Positions 6,360-11,127 of a stretch of DNA of 11,127 nt are shown piece by piece. The position numbers and the translations under genes were made by a program. Within the stretch, counting starts at the first letter, position 1. Every line of letters starts with the position of its first letter. The stretch is taken from the NCBI GenBank assembly GCA_050292445.1, contig JBNKLQ010000209.1, positions 1 through 11,127 of the forward strand, read 5' to 3'. The notes under the pieces are model-generated. The model searched no databases and was not told the origin of the DNA. It saw nothing but the letters and a program-made list of their open reading frames with translations. The DNA is from Leptofilum sp050292445. Its GTDB lineage: Bacteria; Chloroflexota; Anaerolineae; Promineifilales; Promineifilaceae.

Positions 6360-7451
6360 ATGTTCAGTCGCTTGAATCATCCAGGGGTGACGGCAGGGAT
6401 AACGGCCGTTTGCACTTTCATCTTTCTCGTGCTCATGCTAAACCAACATGATCCCGGCACTTTCCCCCAGGCTGGTGATTATTTTACAGATGCTAATGAA
6501 ACACCCGCTAATTTAATTGTTTTGACTGATTCTTTTGGGTATGACGGCCAATATTATTATCGGCTTGCTCTAAATCCCTTCACTCGTGAAAAAGCCGGGT
6601 ATGGCATCGAAATTGGCAGCCCTCGTTACCGTCACCAGCGCATTCTTTACCCATTATTGGCTTGGCTTTTGTCATTTGGCAGTCCACCGCTCGTCGTCTA
6701 CTCGTTAATTTTAGTGAATTTTCTAGCGCTCATCGTAATTGGCTATTTAGCAGGTTGTTATGCGAAGCTTGTTGGGCGACATGCTATCCTGGGGCTTGCA
6801 TTTAGTTTTTTCCCTGGTTTTTTGTACACGCTCAGTCGTGATTTAGTGGAAATTACAGAGGCTTCCCTGATTTTGTTAGGCATGGTTACATTAGTTCAAA
6901 AGCGAACCTTTATCGCTTCCAGCTTGTTTTCATTAGCTATTTTGGCTAAAGAGACCGCTTTGTTAACGGCCGTTTCCCTCATATCACAGAAAAAATACCG
7001 CTATGTCGCACTTTTGCCATTGATGATCTATGGTGTCTGGCAACTCTTTTTAAACTGGTGGTGGGGCTATGGCTTGGCCGAAACCACACCGAAGAATATT
7101 GGCTTCCCCCTTGTGGGCATTGTGGAAGGCTACTTGATTGGCTATGAGCCTGTTCGCTGGGAGATTTTTGCCGCTTTCTTGGGCACATTCTTGATCATTG
7201 TTGCATTCTATTTAAGATGTTCCACTGCACAAAAACACGTTAAACTCTCCTGGTTGCTTTACACTGTTTTGCTCATGTCCCTAACAAAAAATGTGTGGAT
7301 TGAAAGCATAGCTTTTTTACGAACGGCTTCTTTGTTTTATCTTTTCGGAACGGCCGTACTCCTCCAAACCAAAAGTCGCATCGCCAACATTTGCCTGATT
7401 GGCATCCTCCTCGCCTGGCTTTGGCTTGCTTACGATCTCTTGCAGGTTTAA
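6360..7451 (+). CDS. Polytopic membrane protein, GT-C-like glycosyltransferase candidate
   Basis: A 363-residue membrane protein with about eight to ten hydrophobic segments, the first at 10-28 and the last at 344-360. Between the first two is a polar region with FGYDGQYYYRLALNPF (59-74) and RYRHQRILYPLLAWLL (89-104). I recognise this pair of motifs from membrane proteins implicated in surface glycopolymer formation, and LAKETALL (195-202) is typical of GT-C/DUF2029-like enzymes. Such proteins usually use polyprenyl-phosphate sugars on the outer face; the acidic residues of the first loop would be catalytic. Start: the ATG at 6360 places the first helix correctly; a TTG at 6324 is an alternative, and neither has a ribosome site. 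Base composition is clearly more AT-rich than in all neighbours, suggesting later acquisition, yet it carries three ACGGCCGT copies. It is divergent from the glycan operon. Confidence 0.65.
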   Translation: MFSRLNHPGVTAGITAVCTFIFLVLMLNQHDPGTFPQAGDYFTDANETPANLIVLTDSFGYDGQYYYRLALNPFTREKAGYGIEIGSPRYRHQRILYPLLAWLLSFGSPPLVVYSLILVNFLALIVIGYLAGCYAKLVGRHAILGLAFSFFPGFLYTLSRDLVEITEASLILLGMVTLVQKRTFIASSLFSLAILAKETALLTAVSLISQKKYRYVALLPLMIYGVWQLFLNWWWGYGLAETTPKNIGFPLVGIVEGYLIGYEPVRWEIFAAFLGTFLIIVAFYLRCSTAQKHVKLSWLLYTVLLMSLTKNVWIESIAFLRTASLFYLFGTAVLLQTKSRIANICLIGILLAWLWLAYDLLQV

Positions 7452-7483
7452 GCAATCCTCCCATGCAACCAGTACAATTTTCG

Positions 7484-7535
7484 ATTGTCTCCACAAATTG
7501 GCTCACATTGTCTCTTTTCAAAACAAGATTGTCTC
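7484..7535 (+). promoter_or_regulatory. Three ATTGTCTC direct repeats, candidate operator
   Basis: ATTGTCTC occurs exactly at 7484-7491, 7507-7514 and 7528-7535, with start-to-start distances of 23 and 21 bases, about two DNA turns, so all three face nearly the same side. The first copy is also part of a dyad ACAAT-TTTCG-ATTGT (7474-7488). They sit 38-89 bases before the aminotransferase start. MocR-family regulators such as GabR bind direct repeats near the genes they control, and a MocR gene lies just downstream, so it is the natural candidate ligand. The assignment is inference. Confidence 0.5.
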
Positions 7536-7572
7536 TGTACAGTTAGTCTATTCCACCCGATTGGAGGCAACT

Positions 7573-8763
7573 ATGAAGGGCCAATTTGCGCAGCGCATGT
7601 CGCGTACCAAAAAATCATTTATCCGTGAAATTTTGAAGGTGACGCAAAATCCTGACGTCATTTCCTTTGCTGGCGGGCTGCCCAATCCCGACTACTTCCC
7701 CATCGAGCCATTGCGTGCCGCCGCCGACCGGGTCTTTGCTGAGCAGGGCAGGCAGGCGCTGCAATACGCCCCCACCCTTGGCTACGAACCGCTGCGCGCC
7801 TTCATCGCCCGGCGTTACGCCGACCGCACCGGCATGGCGGTTGATCCAGATGAAATCCTCATCACCAATGGCTCACAGCAGGCGCTGGATTTGGTGGCCA
7901 AAATACTGATCGATCCGGGCGACCATGTGCTGCTGGAGTCGCCCAGTTATTTGGGTGGCATCCAGGCGTTTACGATGTATGAGCCGGAATTTGTAACGGT
8001 GCCATTAAGAGAAGATGGGGTGGATACGGCCGTACTCGCCCAAAAAGCTGCCCATCCCCAAAGCAAACTGTTCTACGCCCTGCCCAATTTCCAAAATCCC
8101 AGCGGCATCACCTACTCACTGGAGAAACGACAAGCCGTCAGCCAAATCCTGGCCCACAACGACATCTTCCTTATTGAGGATGATCCTTACCGCGAGCTGC
8201 GCTTTTTGGGGGATGATTTGCCACCCATTACCCGCTTCAACCGGGAGCGCGCCTTCTTGCTGGGGTCATTCTCCAAAATTGTGTCCCCCGGCTTCCGCAT
8301 GGGTTGGATTTGCGCACAACCCACGCTGATGGACACGCTCATCACGGCCAAACAAGGCACCGATTTGCACTCCAACTACGTCTCGCAGCTCATCATCCAC
8401 CGCTTTTTGCAGGACAACGATCTAGATGCCCACATCGCTACCATTCGCGCCGCTTACAAAGCGCAACGGGAAATTATGGTGGCCATGATCGAAGAATGTT
8501 TTCCGCCAGAAGTAACCTTTACGCTGCCGGAAGGCGGCATGTTCTTATGGGTCACACTGCCACCCCAGCTTTCAGCGATGGATTTATTTGAGGCAGCGGC
8601 CAAGCAAAACGTGGTCTTCGTGCCCGGTGCGCCATTCCATGTGGATGGCACCGGTGGTAACACCTTCCGCCTAAACTTCTCCAACACCACCGCCGATAAG
8701 ATCGAAGTGGGCATGACGCGGCTGGCACAGGCGATTAAACAAATGATGGTGAAGGCTCTTTAA
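7573..8763 (+). CDS. PLP-dependent aminotransferase, class I/II, LysN/AadAT-like
   Basis: A 396-residue fold-type I aminotransferase of normal length. The ATG at 7573 follows GGAGG (7563-7567) by five bases; the open frame upstream is not translated-looking. The N-terminal SFAGGLPNPDYFP (31-43) is typical of the 2-aminoadipate/aromatic/branched-chain aminotransferases related to LysN and AadAT. PLP-site residues: N175-P176 in NFQNPSG, D203 and Y206 in IEDDPY, K235 in GSFSK (Schiff-base lysine), R242, and R366 in FRLNF for the substrate carboxylate. It moves an amino group between an amino acid and a 2-oxoacid, most often 2-oxoglutarate; the amino acid cannot be named. The gene is followed after 95 bases by a MocR regulator on the same strand and preceded by a repeated operator-like motif, suggesting regulated expression. 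Its homology to the aminotransferase half of that regulator is obvious. Confidence 0.92.
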   Translation: MKGQFAQRMSRTKKSFIREILKVTQNPDVISFAGGLPNPDYFPIEPLRAAADRVFAEQGRQALQYAPTLGYEPLRAFIARRYADRTGMAVDPDEILITNGSQQALDLVAKILIDPGDHVLLESPSYLGGIQAFTMYEPEFVTVPLREDGVDTAVLAQKAAHPQSKLFYALPNFQNPSGITYSLEKRQAVSQILAHNDIFLIEDDPYRELRFLGDDLPPITRFNRERAFLLGSFSKIVSPGFRMGWICAQPTLMDTLITAKQGTDLHSNYVSQLIIHRFLQDNDLDAHIATIRAAYKAQREIMVAMIEECFPPEVTFTLPEGGMFLWVTLPPQLSAMDLFEAAAKQNVVFVPGAPFHVDGTGGNTFRLNFSNTTADKIEVGMTRLAQAIKQMMVKAL

Positions 8764-8768
8764 GAAAT

Positions 8769-8839
8769 GGGACACAGATTTTCACAGATGAACGCTGATT
8801 TTTATTTTCTATCTGTGTCATCAGTGTTAATCAGTGTCC
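8769..8839. repeat. Hairpin repeat GGACACAGATT...AATCAGTGTCC between aminotransferase and MocR genes
   Basis: A 71-base imperfect inverted repeat with ends GGACAC and GTGTCC. Its inner units ACAGATT, CACAGATGA and ATCTGTGTCATCAGTG belong to the same module family as the repeats in the glycan operon, here with CACAGAT/CACTGAT instead of CGCAGAT. An AT-rich loop (8798-8811) separates the arms. It fills nearly the whole gap and could reduce read-through into the regulator gene; no U tract of a classic terminator follows. Confidence 0.75.
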
Positions 8840-8858
8840 AAAAATTTTGGACGAGATT

Positions 8859-10322
8859 ATGCTCGACTTAACCGTTAACCGCGAAAGCAAACCACCGCTT
8901 TACCGCCAAATTGCAGAGCAAATTAAGACGCAAATCAGCAACGGCCGTCTCCCAGCCAACAGCCGCCTGCCCACGGTACGCGGCCTGGCACGCTCACTTG
9001 GGGTAACACGCCTGACGGTGCAAAATGCCTACGCTGAATTGCAAGCCGACGGCTGGGTGGAAGCGACGGTGGGGCGCGGTACGTTTGTCAGTACGGCCGT
9101 CCAGCAAATGAGCCTGCAACCCGCCGTCGGCCAATACCTCACCCCAGACAGCGCCATCAACGACATGCTGGCCATCAATCAGGTGATTGGCGTGCGTTCC
9201 ATGGCCATGGCCCACGCGGACCCGGCGCTTTTCCCCCTGGATGCCTTTTGGGGACAGATGGATCGGCTGCGGCCAGAGGCCAACCATTTGCTCAGCTACG
9301 GGCCGATTCAAGGTGACACGGCGCTGCGCGTGGAAGTTGTGAAACTACTGCATGAAGATGGCATCCAGGCCACACCGGATGACATCCTGATCACCTCCGG
9401 GGCAATTCAATCGATCTCCCTGGCAACCGCTGCCGTGGCCCAGCCGGGCGATACGGTTCTCGTGGAGCAGCCCACTTTTTTGGGGGTTCTGAACATTTTG
9501 AAGGCGCAGGGATTACGGCCGTTGCACGTTCCCATGCAATCCGATGGCCCCGATTTGGATCAGATGGAACGGCTCGTCCAAACCCATCGGCCGCGCTGTT
9601 ACTACACCGTGGCCAACTTTCACAATCCCACCGGCTACAGCATCAGCGCCGCCAAGCGGCAAGCCATTTTGCAGCTGGCCCAACGGCACAATATGCTGAT
9701 CATTGAAGATGATATTTACGGCAAGCTGGGTTTTGCTGGCTCGCCGCCGCCATCCTTCAAGCAGCAAGATGAGGATAACCGTGTGCTCTACTTGAGCAGC
9801 TTTTCCAAAATGCTGATGCCAGGGCTGCGCGTCGGCTATCTACTGCTGCCACCTGCCTGGCGCGATCAACTATTGACCCTGCGCCGAGCCACCGATTTGT
9901 GTGGCACGGGCCTGCTGCAGCGGGCGCTGGCCCACTTTTTGCAAGATGGCGGGCTGAAAAAGCATCTGCGGCGGGTGGTGCCCATCTACCGGGAACGACG
10001 GGATGCGCTGTTGACCAGTTTAGGGCGGGGGATGCCAACGGCCGTTCGCTGGACAGAACCACAAGGTGGGTTTAGCTGTTGGGTGACGCTGCCCCGCCGC
10101 CTGCCGCCTGGTCTGCTCTACCGGCAAGCGTTGGAAAACGGCTTCGCCTTCACCCCTGGCGAAGCGTACATGATGGAAGACACCGGCCACGAATATCTTC
10201 GGCTCTGCTTTGGCAACCTGGGCGTGGAAGGCATTGAAGCAGGTGTGAAGCTGCTGGCCACGCTCATCCAGCAACAGCTAGACAGCGGACAAACACGCGG
10301 CGACTGGTTGCCCTATGTTTAG
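8859..10322 (+). CDS. MocR/GabR-type regulator: GntR winged helix fused to aminotransferase domain
   Basis: A 487-residue protein. Residues 1-78 are a GntR winged helix: PPLYRQIAEQIKTQISNGRL, then SRLPTVRGLARSLGVTRLTV (35-54) with the recognition helix, and the wing DGWVEATVGRGTFV (64-77). Residues from about 115 to 475 are a fold-type I aminotransferase domain that keeps the PLP site: N256-P257 in NFHNPTG, D284 and Y287 in IIEDDIYG, K317 in SSFSK, R324 and R448. MocR proteins bind PLP or an amino-acid-PLP adduct and switch neighbouring genes. With the lysine and both arginines intact it should bind PLP and could retain partial catalysis. Likely targets are the upstream aminotransferase (direct repeats 7484-7535) and its own gene. 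I start it at the ATG at 8859, with GGACGAG upstream; a TTG at 8847 adds four residues. Confidence 0.92.
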   Translation: MLDLTVNRESKPPLYRQIAEQIKTQISNGRLPANSRLPTVRGLARSLGVTRLTVQNAYAELQADGWVEATVGRGTFVSTAVQQMSLQPAVGQYLTPDSAINDMLAINQVIGVRSMAMAHADPALFPLDAFWGQMDRLRPEANHLLSYGPIQGDTALRVEVVKLLHEDGIQATPDDILITSGAIQSISLATAAVAQPGDTVLVEQPTFLGVLNILKAQGLRPLHVPMQSDGPDLDQMERLVQTHRPRCYYTVANFHNPTGYSISAAKRQAILQLAQRHNMLIIEDDIYGKLGFAGSPPPSFKQQDEDNRVLYLSSFSKMLMPGLRVGYLLLPPAWRDQLLTLRRATDLCGTGLLQRALAHFLQDGGLKKHLRRVVPIYRERRDALLTSLGRGMPTAVRWTEPQGGFSCWVTLPRRLPPGLLYRQALENGFAFTPGEAYMMEDTGHEYLRLCFGNLGVEGIEAGVKLLATLIQQQLDSGQTRGDWLPYV

Positions 10323-10342
10323 CAAACTTTTTTACCTATAAC

Positions 10343-10412
10343 TTGTCATTCCCGCGCAGGCGGGAATCCAAAGGTTCTAAGCTATAGATTCCCGTTTTCA
10401 CGGGAATGACAA
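10343..10412. repeat. MITE-like palindromic element with nested TTCCCG...CGGGAA hairpins
   Basis: A 70-base element. Its ends TTGTCATTCCCG (10343-10354) and CGGGAATGACAA (10401-10412) are perfect inverted repeats. Each end also forms its own small hairpin, ATTCCCGCGCAGGCGGGAAT on the left and ATTCCCGTTTTCACGGGAAT on the right. The core ATTCCC-N8-GGGAAT has the shape of Neisseria dRS3 and of similar short elements in other bacteria. It fills the gap after the MocR gene and may also end transcription in both directions. No transposase is present, so mobility would need one in trans. Confidence 0.75.
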
Positions 10413-10435
10413 ACAAACGTTTTGGAGAACATTAG

Positions 10436-11127
10436 ATGCACACGATTGGCTTATTGGGCGGTATGAGTTGGGAAAGCACCGAACTGTACTACCGCTCGAT
10501 TAATGAACAAGTGAAACAAAGATTGGGCGGCCTGCATTCGGCAAAAATTGTGTTGGTAAGCGTGGATTTTCAAGAGATTGAAACGTTACAGCATCAAAAC
10601 AAGTGGGAAGAGGCAGGCCACCGGCTGGCGCAGGCAAGCCAGCAAGTGGAAGCAGCCGGGGCTGACTTCTTGCTCATTTGCACCAATACCATGCACAAAG
10701 TGGCCCCGCAAATTGAGGAGGCCATCAACATTCCCATTTTGCACCTGGCCGATGCAACGGCCGTTCTCATTAAACAGGGCGGTCTAAAAAAAGTAGGGCT
10801 TTTGGGAACCAACTTCACGATGGAACAAGATTTTTACAAAGGTCGCCTTGTGCAAAAACACGGCCTAGACGTACTGATCCCTCCAGCAGAAGACAGAGAA
10901 CTGGTTCACCGCGTCATTTACAACGAGCTGTGTCTGGGCCAAGTGCAGGACGGGTCCAGAAAGGAATTTCTGCGGATTATTGGTGACCTGCATGCACGAG
11001 GCGCTGAAGGCATCATCGAAGGCTGCACAGAAATTGTGATGCTGGTGCAGCAACAGCATACCAACGTACCCCTGTTTGATACGACGGCCATTCACGCAGA
11101 AGCGGCCGTTGACCGCGCCCTGAAGAA
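10436..11127 (+). CDS. Aspartate/glutamate racemase family protein (C-terminus just outside the window)
   Basis: 230 codons are visible from the ATG at 10436, which has GGAGA seven bases upstream; the family is about 230-240 residues, so only a few residues are missing. The start HTIGLLGGMSWESTELYYRS and GGLHSAKIVLVSVDF (31-45) are diagnostic. The two acid/base cysteines of cofactor-independent racemases are C82 in ICTNTMH and C197 in EGCTEI. The enzyme should interconvert L- and D-amino acids without PLP by a two-cysteine mechanism. Resemblance to YgeA/RacX-type broad-specificity amino-acid racemases is closer than to glutamate racemase MurI, but the substrate is not fixed. It lies downstream of an aminotransferase and a MocR regulator on the same strand, separated by a palindromic element, so it may be part of the same amino-acid pathway or separately transcribed. 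Confidence 0.9.
   Translation, partial: MHTIGLLGGMSWESTELYYRSINEQVKQRLGGLHSAKIVLVSVDFQEIETLQHQNKWEEAGHRLAQASQQVEAAGADFLLICTNTMHKVAPQIEEAINIPILHLADATAVLIKQGGLKKVGLLGTNFTMEQDFYKGRLVQKHGLDVLIPPAEDRELVHRVIYNELCLGQVQDGSRKEFLRIIGDLHARGAEGIIEGCTEIVMLVQQQHTNVPLFDTTAIHAEAAVDRALK

Larger units (their letters stand above)
132..10764. repeat. Dispersed highly iterated palindrome ACGGCCGT (25 copies)
   Basis: Exact ACGGCCGT begins at 132, 724, 1128, 1242, 1447, 1770, 1963, 2682, 3012, 3146, 3818, 4638, 5521, 5881, 5951, 6132, 6402, 6966, 7350, 8026, 8941, 9093, 9515, 10038 and 10757. Every copy lies in a gene or the mini-ORF, none in a spacer. Seventeen are read as T-A-V, five as x-G-R (NGR, YGR, DGR) and three as R-P, so the DNA word rather than a protein motif is conserved. 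An equal-base random sequence of this length would hold about 0.17 copies. Counted by eye. Confidence 0.9.

Noticed and set aside
7399..7572. 58-residue extension of the aminotransferase
   Set aside because: It overlaps the preceding gene and covers the operator-like spacer; the ATG at 7573 has a perfect GGAGG and matches the family start.

Overview
The window looks like a chromosomal segment of a Chloroflexota-type environmental bacterium (Anaerolineae or a relative). This is an inference from protein style, moderate-to-high GC, interspersed CGCAGATT/CGCAGAG repeats and the kind of O-antigen-ligase proteins present; no marker gene is available to fix the taxon. There are ten coding features, no RNA gene, no CRISPR array and no transposase. 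No gap between genes exceeds about 125 bases.

Left part (1-6235, minus strand): a tightly packed glycan or cell-surface polymer operon. In reading order it holds a 35-residue hydrophobic mini-ORF, a large O-antigen-ligase-like membrane protein carrying an Ig-like extracytoplasmic domain, a GT4 glycosyltransferase, a second O-antigen-ligase-like membrane protein, a Pol-beta-type nucleotidyltransferase-fold protein, and the N-terminal half of a B12-binding radical-SAM-type protein cut by the window edge. The first five are joined by ATGA or TGATG stop/start overlaps, so translational coupling is likely. Repeat sequence has been absorbed into the reading frames. Three genes have repeat-encoded C-termini and both ligase genes also carry in-frame internal repeat blocks.

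Middle part (6236-7451): a short divergent spacer, then a plus-strand, visibly AT-richer gene for a polytopic membrane protein resembling GT-C-type glycosyltransferases. It may have been acquired later but fits the surface-glycan theme.

Right part (7452-11127, plus strand): an amino-acid module with a LysN/AadAT-like PLP aminotransferase, a MocR-type regulator (GntR DNA-binding domain fused to an aminotransferase fold) and a nearly complete Asp/Glu-racemase-family enzyme. Three ATTGTCTC direct repeats, about two helical turns apart, precede the aminotransferase and are a candidate operator for the MocR protein. Hairpin repeats sit in the two following gaps.

The strongest window-wide signal is the octamer palindrome ACGGCCGT, found 25 times by eye in 11.1 kb. 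It lies essentially only inside reading frames and in all three codon phases. It resembles the highly iterated palindrome HIP1 of cyanobacteria but has a different sequence.
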